Assembly (NCBI GenBank): GCA_022578965.1
Contig: MU400594.1
Location: 124,001 to 188,000, forward strand
DNA from: Xylaria sp. FL1777
Lineage: Eukaryota; Ascomycota; Sordariomycetes; Xylariales; Xylariaceae
Length of the DNA: 64,000 nt
Direction of reading: 5' to 3'
Under the pieces are notes generated by a model that ran no database searches, was not told the origin of the DNA, and saw only the letters and a program-made list of their open reading frames with translations. Positions 45,879-57,101 of the stretch are shown here, in pieces (position 1 is the first letter of the stretch; the number at the start of each line of letters is the position of its first letter). The position numbers were made by a program, and so were the translations under genes.

Positions 45879-47731
45879 ATGAAGGCCACGGTTTTATTTA
45901 TAGCAGCGACCCTAGCTGGCGCGGTACCTACGAAATCCCCCGAGCCTAGTCCTTTCCTCAGTCAAGTGGACAACCAGACTTGGATCATTGGCAATGAGCT
46001 GTGGAACTTAACTCAAGGTCCTAAGTATGGCGTCCGGCTTTTCTACAAGGACCACGATTGTGTAGGCGACGCTGTCGGTCATTATGTGAGCTATAGTGAG
46101 TGAAGTGCTTCAGAGTCGCACAATCGAAGATTACGAATTGGAGGCTGACATTGGAGATAGACGGGGCGGCGAGCGATCTGAGTTGGAACTCGGCCTCTAT
46201 TTTCAAGCAAGGCTCGTACCGGGGCGCCGACTACGTCGATGTCGTGTTCACGGCCGCTGAAGGTGAGATGCATTGGGTTATATTCTCGGGTCTCGCGGGG
46301 GCGTACCAGTATTTTGTAAACCGCGCGTTACCAGTGCTTGGCGAATTTCGCACATTATGGCGCCTGGATAATACGACGTTCCCCCGCGGCAAGACGAACC
46401 TTCGGGATGAAGAGTTGCCGCCTCTCAGCGATTATATTGCTGCCAACAAAGTCCAAGACGAGACTTGGTTGCGTCCGGATGGGAATGGCTATATCACGAA
46501 ATATGACTTCACGGCTTGGGTTCGGACGCAGACGTATTATGGAGTCTATGGGGATAGCTTTGGGAGCTGGTATATCAATCCGGGTAAAGACTACTATAAT
46601 GGGGATCACTTAAAACAGGAACTCATGGTGAGCCTGATATGCTCCTGACATGCCGTGGTCCCTAGGAATTGAACTTATTCTCGATGCTTTACTTAGGTTC
46701 ACCGAGAGTCCGCTACAGGCGATGCTGTTCAGCTTAATATGGTTCACGGCACTCACTTCATGGCCTCTTCTTCGGATGTTTTCCCAGATGGAAAGATGTG
46801 GGGACCTTGGCTGTGGTACCTGAACGATGGATCCAAGGAAGATGCCGCGAATAGAGCTAAGGAAGAGTTCGCCAGCTGGCCATATACGTGGTTTGAGGAT
46901 GAGGCTTATAACTCCCGTGGCTCAGTAACAGGGCAGCTAGTCCTTTCAGATGGCCGACCCGCAACAAACGCTGCCGTTTTCCTAGGTGACAACACTCCAA
47001 ACAAGACGGCACTAGACATGGGCTCGTACTATTACTACACTTCGTATGCGGACGCCCAGGGGCGTTTTGAGTTCACGGACGTGCGGACTGCGAATTATGG
47101 GCTGCAGGCTTGGTCCAACGGGAGCAAGATCGCGGATGTCACGACCAGTTTCCTTTATAATGACGTTGCTGTCGCGAAATCCCGTCAAACGAACCTCAGG
47201 CTCTTGAAATGGGAGGTCTCTAACAAGACGAAAATCTTCCAAGTGGGTGATTTTGACCGCACAAGTTATGGCTTCCAGTACGGCGGTGCACCAGGTCAGC
47301 ATGCGCTTATCGCAAACTGCCCAGAAAACCTAATATACCGTATCGGACAGTCTAAAACTGCTGACTGGTGCTTTGGACAGACATATCTAGGAAATTGGAC
47401 GATCTCCTTTGATTTGTCAAACACGCCGAAGCGTGCAGTAGCTCGGAATGCAACGTTAATTGTATCCCTAGCGGGCTATTCGTCAGGTGCGAGCTCGACG
47501 ATCTGGGCCAATGGACAGCAGATCGGGAATCTGACTAGCGATTCTCCCGGTCTGCATAACGATCCCTCCCTTTACCGCTCAATGACCACTGCTGGCGAAT
47601 GGAGATACTTCGAATTTGAGTTCAACGCTGACAGTATATTGAATAAGGGCGAGAACGAGGTCACGTTTCAGACGACTCGTAACACAACATGGCATGGCTT
47701 TATGTGGGATAGTATTATACTTGAATGGTGA
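45879..47731 (+). CDS. Secreted rhamnogalacturonan lyase, PL4
   Basis: Exons 45879-46095, 46161-46627 and 46697-47731, phases agree, 572 aa. A signal peptide (MKATVLFIAATLAGAVPT) precedes the N-terminal beta-sandwich catalytic part (VDNQTWIIGNELWNLTQG, NGAASDLSWNSASIFKQGSY, GEMHWVIFSGLAGAYQYFVN, TWLRPDGNGYITKYDF). The middle RGSVTGQLVLSDGRPATNAA is the FnIII-like PL4 domain, and the C-terminal part (FQVGDFDRTSYGFQYGG to FMWDSIILEW) is the CBM-like domain. Enzymes of this layout cleave rhamnogalacturonan I of pectin by beta-elimination (EC 4.2.2.23). This points to plant-derived food or a plant-associated life. Many N-glycosylation sites. Complete and undamaged. Confidence 0.92.
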
Positions 47732-48596
47732 TACCAACCAACTGATTTATTTTTTACTGTTTACATATTAATGCAAAACACAATGAATACTTACTCCTTT
47801 AGTTCTAAACGGCGCGCGACCCATTTAGATGGAAGAACTTCCACGTTGCTTGTGAGCCACTGTTGCCGCAGCCAACCTTAACAACTAAATGAAAAACTTG
47901 AGGAGAAGGGGGGGTGGTGTAATTGACCCTGAAAAATGAACCGGGATCGATTTAACTGCGTTAATTGGTCTTTGGCAATAGATAACCGGAGTAAGATTCA
48001 GGTGCCAGCTTTCACCAGCCGTAGCTGCATTTCTATATTACACCTACACCTTTTAATTTCGACAGTGGCGGTCAGGAGCCTCGATACGACATATAAAATG
48101 CACAAGTCTGCAGCACCATCTTGATACAGTACTCACCAGGGTCGATATTTACCCAATCAGTTGATCATCTTCGACACATAGGCTACTGACGAGCTATTGC
48201 TGACCACCGTACGTTCCCATCATACCAATCGAATTTGAGTCTCATAGAATACCCCAGTACACCGACGTCGAACCCTTGGTCGGGCAGCCGATAAGAGGGT
48301 TCGGGATTTGGTTGACTCCTTTAGATTCATCTCGAGGAACGTTCTGGATCCCGTAAGATGCAAAAAATAGAAGCCGAAGCTCCCACCCAAGCAGAGCCTC
48401 GTCCCCCTCAATAATAGTACCCCAATACTCATAGTATAGATAGTTGCCGTAAGAATATAAGTGCTCCCATGTGCCGTTTTCATGATACTCTGTAGAATTC
48501 GAAGCGCTATTGCATTCACCCGTGACGAGTTGCACATTACGACCTTAGACATCGCTCTCTGTCGTGCCTTCAGATAGCGCCCGAAACTTCATAAAG
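47732..48596. other. Intergenic, no gene seen
   Basis: About 0.9 kb. 48230-48550 has short frames on the minus strand without support. Upstream region of the kinase gene. Confidence 0.4.
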
Positions 48597-49021
48597 AACC
48601 GGCAGCGCCAGAACCAGCAACACTAGAACCAGCAACAATGGAATCAGCAACACTAGAACCAGCAGCGCCAGAACCAGCAGCACTAGAACTAGTAATAATG
48701 GAATCAGCAACACTGGAATCAGCAGCGCTAGAACTAGCAGCGCTAGAACCAGCAACACCAGAACCAGCAACGCTAGAACTAGCAACAACACCAGAACCAG
48801 CAGCGCCAGAACCAGCAGCACTAGAACCAGCAACAATGGAATTAGCAACACTAGAATCAGCAGCGCCCAAATCGGCAACACTAAAATTAGTAGCACTAGA
48901 ATCAGCAGTACCAGAATCAGCAGCACCAGAACCAGCAGCATTAGAATCAGCAGCACCAGAATCAGCAGCATCAGAATCAGCAGCACTAGAATCAGCAGCA
49001 CCAAAATCGACAGCACCAGAA
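48597..49021 (+). repeat. 15-bp coding minisatellite, about 28 units
   Basis: Tandem array of units close to GAACCAGCAGCGCCA, in frame with the kinase gene and encoding E-[PS]-A-[AT]-[LPM] five-residue repeats. Long frames on the opposite strand across it are artefacts of the repeat. Confidence 0.9.
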
Positions 49022-51000
49022 CCGAAATACCCTAAGCTAATGAAGCTAAGGATAGAAATCAAAGAGAAGTATATATCAGGCCAACCTAAGGAAATGAAGT
49101 TTCTACCTGCTGATAAACTGGAGGAGTTAGTGACTGAAGATGTAGTTTCTTCAGCTTTCAAGGAGACTAGGATAACGGAAGGAGCTGATCGTAACAGACT
49201 TATCCGCAGTGTTCTGGAGGGGCGCCCGCGCTTGTTTTTGATTCTGGTTCTGATGACAGGAATTGACACAGAGAAGCTTTCATCTCTCAAATGCGAGGAG
49301 TGGGATGAGATAGGAGACCACTCATTGCCTTTTACTTTGCCTGACAAAGAAAATTGCTTCACTCGAGGTGACACGAAACAGGACTTTGAACCTAGGGGTT
49401 GGTATGGTACAGATTTCGAACTCTTTCACACTCTCCAGTGGCCTCTACTTGCGCCAATATTCGGAACTACGGACAAGTTCCTTCATGAATTGAATAAATT
49501 CCATACATTACCATATCTCAAAAAATCGGATAACTCCAAAAATAGTGGATACTTCGGCGAAGTCTGGGAAGCTGAAATCCATATAGCACATATTGACCCA
49601 AAACACAGACCAGCAGAAAATAGAGTAAGGTTACAATCAGTCGTTATACGAAGTGACTTTTACTGAATCATTATAGGACAGAGTCACCGTTGCTATTAAG
49701 ACAGCTAAGAATGATGCAAAACTAATTAAATACTTTTCCAAAGAGGCACAAAATCTTGAAAGGGTTCAGCAAATCCAGTCGCATCATATTATCAAGCCAA
49801 TCGCAGCCTACCAATGCGGCGACGAACGAAGTCTCCTTTTCCCTTGGGCTCATGGTGGGAATCTTGCGGACTATTGGAAAGAACATGACGAAACTCGCCA
49901 TGACCCAAAAACTAAGCGGTGGGTCATGGAGCAACTCGTTGGCCTATGCTCTGCTCTCGCGGTCCTTCACGAAGATGCGATTAACGGGTATGTAATATAT
50001 AAGATCACTTGTCGCCTAGTTATTTTCATGACTGATATTAGCTAGTGAGCGTTCTTCGGGTTTCCCGTAAGAGAAACATGGTCTACATTTAGACAGTTTT
50101 CGACTAAACAATCAACCATTATCCTCACAATACTGACATATAATAGGTCGGCACGGCGACTTGAAGCCCGAAAATATTTTGTGGTTTCAAGATGACCAAG
50201 GAGGTTGCCTTAAAATAGCAGACATGGGTCTTTCCACGTTCCACCATAACGCGGATACTATGCAGCGAAACAACAATCAGATATTTACGAACACTCCCTC
50301 TGGTACATTCCGATACGAGCCACCTGAAATGGATAAAGACCGATTCAGTGACGCAGCTCGATCAAGGCAATATGATATCTGGTCTATGGGATGCATTGTG
50401 ATCGAGTTGCTCGTCTGGCTTCTGTACGGTTACAAGACCGTGGTAGAATTTCAACTGCGTGTGACCCAATTTTGGGAGAGAACCTCAATCACCTACTACG
50501 TTTATTCTTATGTTGATGCATGTCTGGACGCTATAGAGAGGGATTTGGGAGAGAGTAATGTTTACCGAAAGCTTTTGGACCTTGTGCGAAAGAGGGTTCT
50601 TATCGTCAACGTATCGGACGAGTATAAGAGCTCCCCAGCTCACCGCGAAATTGCATCCAAGTTGTATGAAACGATCGTAACAATTCAGCAGGAACCTGGC
50701 GCCTCCTATGAGATTCCTTCCGGCTTAACATATCCTCACGATTACATAGAAGATCGCAAAACGGCCTATTTTCGCCCCGACAGCGAGGGTGGGAGGCTCA
50801 CAGTGAAAGTCCCAAGAGTCCCAGTACCCAGGCCGGCAATTTTTCAGGATCTAACCACGGCTGAAGATCCCAGGATTATCGTGGACGGCCCTCCTATTCC
50901 AAATGATTCGTATTTGAGTATACCAGAAGCGACGGACAAACAGGGAGTGAGTAGAGCTATCCATTTATTCAGCAAAATTGGTACTAATATGTTTAATTAA
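48638..51000 (+). CDS. Protein kinase with repeat N-terminus (kinase A)
   Basis: Exons 48638-49624, 49677-49987 and 50147 onward. Residues 1-130 are Glu/Ala/Pro repeats. Residues about 130-300 form an unnamed region (FLPADKLEELVTEDVVSSAF, RLFLILVLMTG, LQWPLLAPIFGTTDKF) shared with the gene at 55.7 kb. The kinase follows: glycine loop GYFGEVWEAEI (304-), ATP-binding VAIK (Lys337), hinge LLFPWAHGGNLADYW, catalytic loop RHGDLKPENIL, metal-binding ADMGLS (DMG for DFG), PSGTFRYEPPE and DIWSMGCIVIELL. All catalytic residues are present. Exon 2 ends with two spare bases while exon 3 needs one at acceptor 50146, so a one-base frameshift or an unseen junction exists. The frame ends at 51000, but a strong donor at 50947 could splice into the HET gene next door. 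The first ATG lies inside the repeat; the true start may be upstream. Confidence 0.75.
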
Positions 51001-51107
51001 GTACGTTAGTTCCTTCAGTTTGACAAGTGGTATATGAACTGAGTTTACTAATACTGTCCTTCTGGGGATAGAATGTTAGTAGTGCAGATAACTAGCTGCT
51101 CGATTTT

Positions 51108-53216
51108 ATGGCTGACACTAAATTTTCTAAGGCGGTAAGTTCAACCTCCATCATATCGCTACGAGTCAGCGTTAACTTGATTAGTTTGTAAGTCTCCTCG
51201 ACCATGCTACTACTATAGGAGTATTGAAATATTTTTCTAGGAGCCCACAAAACTCGACGATATTTGGGAGTCTATTCCGGGTACTTGTTTTGCCAGAGGT
51301 CTATTCAATTCTCTTTCATGGGAGACGGTCAAGCCCCCTGTTGAGCGTGGGACGGTCGCTTTATGCTCCAACTGCAATGAAATCAACTCGACACGCTTAT
51401 TCAAAAGCAAAATTAATCAGAACGAACTCGAATTATCTTCGCAGGATTGTGGTCTCTGTAAGCTACTTCGTGACGCCCTAAATACTCAGGAAAATGGATT
51501 ATCCACAGTGATCTCTTTGCGCCAAAACGGGTCGGTTGTGAGCATTGATAATGGACCAGATTTGCTCTCTATCTACGTCGATCCAGGTACAGGTGTTCAT
51601 TCACACATTGAAGCTCAGCACTAATCATCATAACCTAGGCTCTCACACTTTCCAAGGGGCGCAGCTTGGGTTACCGAAGCTTCCAGATCACGGCAGTCCA
51701 GAACAGTTCTTGCTATTGAAAGAATGGATCCGAGTTTGTGACTCAACACATGAAACATGCCATCGCCTCGATACCGAAGAAGCGGATGAGAAACCAGTAT
51801 CCGCTATGCCAACTCGTCTTGTTGAGCTCGGCAACCCCCTACGATTGGTAGAGTCGGGTTGTATTAAACCATCTCCCTACGTGGCTCTTAGCCACTGCTG
51901 GGGTAAGACGGAAATATTACGTACTACTACTAAAAATATCACTCAGTTTATGAAGTCAATCGACTCTAGTAGCCTGCCAAAAACCTTTGTCGATGCTATC
52001 CAAGTTACGGGCGGAATTGGAATCAAATACCTCTGGATTGACTCACTCTGCATTATCCAGGATAGTAAAGACGATTGGGAACACGAGTCAGCCCAAATGG
52101 AGCAGGTTTTTAGCTCTGCCTACTGTACTATTGCCGCCAGTTCCTCCAAGTCCTCGGTAGAAGGGTTTCTCCATAATCGATCTCCTCGACCCTGCGTGCA
52201 GTTAGAAACAAAGGGAATTGGAAGGCTTTATGTATGTCGGAATATCGACAATTTTCGACGTGATGTCGATCTAGGGGAGCTAAATAGCCGAGGATGGGTG
52301 CTGCAGGAGAGGGCACTCTCACGGCGCACTATTTTCTATACTACAACACAGGTATACTGGGAGTGTGGGGCAGGAGTTCACTGCGAAACACTTGCCCGTC
52401 TTAAGAAGTAAGACTCACCTTCATTTACGCCGACCTGGCGGAGTTTGGACGCGTTAATATATCTTACCAAATTTTAGTGCTAAGGCGGCTCTTCTTGGAG
52501 ACGCTAGATTTCCTAGTTCGGCTCTGGAGTATTACCGTGACGGACGGCAGATACTTGTTCAGGACTTATATGAGCGATACTCGAGGCTTGATTTTACGTA
52601 TTACTGGGATCGCCCCCTGGCAATCCTGGGGTTACAAGAGCGGTTAGCCAGAGCATTCAAGACGAAAGGTGCCTACGGTTTATTTGCCACGTATTTTGCA
52701 CGGTTACTCCTATGGAAGAGGTCTGATACTCACCCCATGACACGTATCGAACAGGGCTCCGGAATGAGTCGTCGCGCTCCCACCTGGTCGTGGTTCTCAA
52801 AAGTGGGCGCCATTAAATACCTGAAACTTAAGTTCCAGGAAATCGATTGGGCGACGAATGACTTCGAAAACCCATTTGAGCCTTCAGCTTGCCTATCCTC
52901 GGGGGTGACAGACCCTGGTGGAAATGCCATGACACTTCGCGGGCAAGCGAGGAAGCTGAACCTACCTAAGAGCGAATTTGTGAGGCGGGCTACACTGGAC
53001 GAGGGTAAGGAGGAAGACGCTGATGTCAATGACCTGAGATGCGTGGTTATCGGGAGAGATAAAACCCAGAGTAATCCTACAGATGTAAATTACCACACAC
53101 TCATCATTTGCCAGGTGGACAGCGTAGCAGGAAACGATATATATGAAAGGGTAGGGGTGGCATCTTTGAAACCAGAACATGTGGCAAGAGAAGGAATCCG
53201 GATTACCATTCGGTGA
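51108..53216 (+). CDS. HET-domain protein (heterokaryon incompatibility type)
   Basis: Exons 51108-51134, 51241-51586, 51639-52407 and 52478-53216 join in phase, 626 aa. An N-terminal zinc-ribbon-like Cys region (LCSNCNEI, DCGLCKLL) is followed by the HET domain with its three landmark blocks: YVALSHCWGKTE, GIKYLWIDSLCIIQDSKDDW with MEQVFSSAYCTIAAS, and LNSRGWVLQERALSRRTIFY with YWECG. The C-terminal third (RRAPTWSWFSKVGAIKYL) is the usual HET tail. HET proteins trigger cell death after fusion of genetically unlike hyphae; the domain is related to TIR. Start ATG 51108 gives a nine-residue first exon; alternatively the same exon, begun at 51096 after a CTAG acceptor, is in phase with the kinase upstream. 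No damage visible. Confidence 0.88.
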
Positions 53217-53716
53217 TCATATCATTCTGTTACAATGACAATGTCGTGGCTCTCTTTAAATTATATCTTAAATTCTCCTTAAAGAAAATAACACATAAGC
53301 TATGGTTGCATATCAAACTGATCGCGGGGGATTAATTGGTACAGCACGGACGCTCCAAATGCTAAGGCTTCCGATGATGTGATATGTGCCTACATTCCGA
53401 ATTCACACAAATTGATGCCCTAATGTAACCGGGAGGCCTTCCAAGGCTGACCATCAGGCACACCCACCCGCGACAGGCTGAATCAATGTGGGAAATCCTG
53501 ACCGAACCAGATGCATTGAGGCTCTTTCAAGTCTTTAATGTGTAATTATGTATAAACTAAGCCATCTATAGGACACATAGCCCTGCCATTTTTCAATGGA
53601 TCTGGTTTTTATAAATCCATACAGGCTTGTGCTATCTTGAACCACTAGTTCTCAATACAATGACACGTCCGCTTTTAATCTAAGATCCTCGAACCCCCCC
53701 CAATCCCCCCGGGCCC
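53217..53716. other. Short intergenic region
   Basis: 500 bp between the HET gene and the DUF6594-like gene on the same strand; no gene seen. C-runs at 53694-53710 just before the next start. Confidence 0.4.
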
Positions 53717-54565
53717 ATGAAATCAAGTCAAGATACACATGGAGAAATCGAGGGGGATAACGTGTTAGAAGGGCTTGCTCTACTACCATACTACGAACGA
53801 CTGACAAGATTCATTCGTGGCTCAACAAAACATTGGGTTGCAGGTGGTGTTACTATTGTTGACTTCCGACCCCTGTACGCAGTCACAATCCATCACCTCC
53901 AGCACCAATTGGCCTCAGAGCTAGCTACGATTGAGCACACTATTGCCACAGAAGACCAACTCGAGAGCATAAGAGATATTCTCCACAAATATAGTAAGGC
54001 TCCTCTCCCTTGAATCGGACAAATCTCTAAACAACACATAGCCAACTCCCTTCGCAATTTTGAGTTCATCCACACAAATCGTTGGAACACACAATTTGTA
54101 AAAGATATCGCAGCGTCTCGGTTGGATAATGGGAAAGGGTCAAGGCTTCAGGCGGCACTCCTTGCTGAACACGGACTTCAGGTTGGGGAGTCGCACCGCA
54201 GTCTATTCAAGGATCTAGACCTCCTTGGCTCGTTTGATAACGAGCTTATGCGGCGGAGCAATGCCATTGGGCGGAGTTTGGGTAGTGAGCGCACTTATCT
54301 TGTCGCTAATCAAGAACGGCTCAAACAGACACGCACTGCCATAAGGCGGGTTGCATTTGCCATCATTGGTGGACTGATCATTATAGTACCACTGCTCATA
54401 TTGCTCGTTGGAAAAGAGTTACCGCAGTCGCTGGCAGTCATTTCAATATCGATTGTGATTTTTGCAATCACTGTTGCTTTTTTTACCAAGTTGGAACCTG
54501 AGAACCTCCTCGCTAGTACTGCGGCCTATGCTGCTGTGCTAGTGGGGATCATTGGGAACAAGTAG
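53717..54565 (+). CDS. DUF6594-like membrane protein
   Basis: Exons 53717-53993 and 54042-54565, 48-bp intron, 266 aa. The N-terminal 180 residues are mostly helical and charged, including HHLQHQLASELATIEHTI and SFDNELMRRSNAIGRSLGSE. Three hydrophobic segments close the protein: about 196-216 (VAFAIIGGLIIIVPLLILLV), 222-241 (SLAVISISIVIFAITVAFFT) and 249-265 (LLASTAAYAAVLVGIIG). Helical front, short loops between the last helices, and the ATAAYAAVLV-type ending are typical of the fungal DUF6594 family, whose function is not established. It stands between a HET gene and a truncated kinase on the same strand; a role as a membrane partner or effector is inference from position only. Confidence 0.8.
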
Positions 54566-55700
54566 GATTAACAATATATGTGTAGCGTTGCTGGTAAGGT
54601 CTACTATAGGTAGTGAGGCAATTGAGCTGTGATGATGTAGATTGGAAGGCAATTTGCCTTCAGCATTAGTCCCACCAAGTATCCCTTTAACTGCCGATGC
54701 ATAAGAAAATAATCCAATAAAATGATAATACCTAGGTATAATACTCGGATAATTGTATTATTGGATTATTTTCTTATGCAAGGAGTCCTGCTGTTCCACT
54801 TTTTATGTATTGGAGCTAAAACAGCAAGTACCTAAAGGGATAGAGTCCCTCTTCCCCCTAGTCCGGATGCTTAGGTTATCCGGATGTTTATAGAATGCGT
54901 TAAATCATTTAAATGTTTATAAAACATATTATATAGCTTTCCACTTAAAAATTTATTATTATATAAAATATAGTTAAAAGTTCTACTCTAATAAAGTGTG
55001 CTAGGTTATGGTTATGTTAAGTAGATATTTGCAGACCTGTATAAACATCAGCGGTTTAGGCGTAGAAATGCTTGCGCGGCTCTTTCGTGGCTTAGCACTT
55101 TTGCTCTTTAGTCACGATTACAACACAAGACAAAATACGTGTGCCTAACAAGGCACACACTTTACTAAGGCTTACACCTATTTTATATGAGCTGTTTACG
55201 TGCGTGAGACAGCATGTAACACACATGCGCAGCGGTAAACAAACATCATACTACGTATGACCTACAAATCTTACCCCCCTGTTCAATCAACCGCCACAAG
55301 TACTCCCGCCGCGCGAGGCTAACAGGACTGCAAGTCGCTATGGGTGAGCTGCCTCTTGTACGTTCAACTTTGTAAGTAAGTACTAAATCGATACAAGTGC
55401 TAATCTCCTTAGGTAGCAATTAAGGGTTTATATTCTTAAAGAAGTTAGCCCCTTTTTGTTTCACTGTGGCAAGCGACAAATTAGAAAGCGCAGTGGCAAA
55501 TGTGATTAAGCACTGCGGAGAAGGACGTTTCTTATTTTGATAGGCAAAACTGACCTGTAAGCTGCTGTGGACGCCCGCTGCAGCCATAATCTTGTTTATC
55601 GGCGTATTGTCCGCGATTTTATATAGTCGGATGTCCCGCTCGTGTCAGATCACATTTGCATCTCTTCAAAAATCCAAACTCAACACGCACCTAACCACAC
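54566..55700. other. Intergenic with MITE copy, AT-rich
   Basis: Holds the element at 54680-54842 and A/T-rich sequence at 54870-55010. No gene seen before the ATG at 55701. Confidence 0.4.
54680..54842. mobile_element. MITE-like element, copy 2, with internal perfect palindrome
   Basis: Shares TATCCCTTTA at the left, GAAAATAATCCAATAA inside, and GGAGTCCTGCTGTTCCACTT plus TTTATGTATTGGAGCT at the right with 38482-38652. Inside, TGCATAAGAAAATAATCC and its continuation CAATAA are repeated inverted without mismatch (about 54697-54780, 23 bp arms). Ends in TA like copy 1. Confidence 0.75.
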
Positions 55701-57045
55701 ATGAGCAACATGGCAACGTTTTGGGTCAAGACTGATAATGATCGAAGTATGCTTACTAGAGCACGCGAGATGCTTAAGGCATATTTTATTCGATGGAAGC
55801 CCTCTCGTTATATTTCCAGAGTCGCTCACAGTAGAAATAGCACCCAAAACAGACCTGTCTCTCCTCAAATAAAGCCCTCTCCTTATGTTTCGGTGGTCGC
55901 TCATGGTGGAAACAGCACCCAAAACAGACCTGTCTCTCCTCAAATAAAGCCCTCTCCTTATGTTTCGGTGGTCGCTCATGGTGGAAATAGCACCCAAAAA
56001 AGACCTGTCTCTCCTCAAAAACAGCCCCCTCCTTATGTTTCGGTGGTCGCTCATGGTGGAAATAGCACCCAAGATGGACCCGTCTCTCCTCGAAGGAACC
56101 CAGAGGGATATCCTGAGATTGATAAGCTAGCAAGAAATGTGAGGACGAACTACTTGAGGGGGGGGATAGTAGGAGGCGAGCGTTTTCTACCGAATGACAA
56201 ATTGGAAGAGCTAGTAACGAAAGAAAGCGTACTGTTGGCTCTTCAGGAGACTGCAATCAAGCAACAAAATCATGAAGACCTCGCGGCATGGGTCCTTGAG
56301 AGCGGCAAGCGGTTGTTCTTGATTCTTGTCTTATTGACCCGAGGCCCAATGGAACACCTTTCTCGGCTAGAAGATTTGAAGAATGATGGCATTAGTGACA
56401 GCGCATTGCCCCTTGGCTTTTCAGAAACCGAGCCTTATTATGGACATTCATTAGCAGCAGAAGCAGAGGGCGCGCGAAAATTCAGCTCATTCAACAGCTG
56501 GGAAGATAATAACCTGCTCCTCTTTACAACGTTTCAATGGACATTCTTAGCCCCTGTGTTTGGTGCCAGCAGCAAGTTTCGATATCAGCTAAGCCGCGAA
56601 CAACCACTGCCTCTCTTAAACCTGACGAAAGAGACACCGAAAAGTGACATTTATGGGGAAATCTTCCATGGAGAGATTCATCCAACCCATATCGACTCGC
56701 AACGTCTTTCGGCATTGGGAATGGTAATTACCGTTCTTATATATTCTTTATCTCATCTAGCTAATGATTTATTATCAGAATAGTCCCGGTGTTCAGGGCA
56801 TCCCAGTTTCTGTCAAGGAGATCTATCCTTCCGATAATCTCCATCTATTCTTCGACATAAACACGGGAAAATTCAGAACGGCGCTTCCTGGCATTTCGCC
56901 TGGTCGAATTCAACCCATAGCCGCCTATAGGAAGGACGAAAGGGACTTCGTTATATTTCAATTGGATAACGGCGGCAAATTGCATGATAAGCAAAGTAAT
57001 GCAAGAGATGCTACTAGTCTAGGCAATGAGCGGCTGGTAAAATAG
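55701..57045 (+). CDS. Truncated kinase paralogue (kinase B)
   Basis: Exons 55701-56723 and 56779-57045, phase 0, 429 aa. After a short basic head come about three and a half 25-residue repeats (NSTQNRPVSPQIKPSPYVSV plus VAHGG), then the same unnamed region as in kinase A (FLPNDKLEELVTKESVLLAL, RLFLILVLLTRGPMEHLS, TFQWTFLAPVFGASSKFRYQ). The kinase N-lobe begins with a degenerate glycine loop (SDIYGEIFHGEIH), keeps a VSVK lysine (Lys354) and hinge-like VIFQLDNGGKLHDK, and then stops: catalytic loop, DFG and C-lobe are missing. It cannot be an active kinase. The break lies about 55 bp before an interspersed repeat (57102), so loss of the 3' part by insertion or recombination is likely. It could be a pseudogene or a decoy-like protein. 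Confidence 0.7.
55838..56090 (+). repeat. 75-bp coding minisatellite, about 3.4 units
   Basis: Unit of 75 bp (25 codons); copies two and three differ at a handful of positions, the fourth is cut short after PVSP. Lies in frame near the 5' end of kinase B. Confidence 0.9.
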
Positions 57046-57101
57046 ACCAAGAGCGAGCCAGATTGCTTTTCCTTGAATCTTATGACATAACGAACCTTAT
57101 T

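Noticed and set aside
48570..49374. Minus-strand Leu/Val-rich and Ser/Ala-rich frames
   Set aside because: Products of reading the 15-bp coding minisatellite backwards; unit length divisible by three keeps all frames open.
55014..55150. Solo LTR of copia type (TGTTA...TAACA, 137 bp)
   Set aside because: Ends fit, but no target duplication is visible at either side and no second copy is present.
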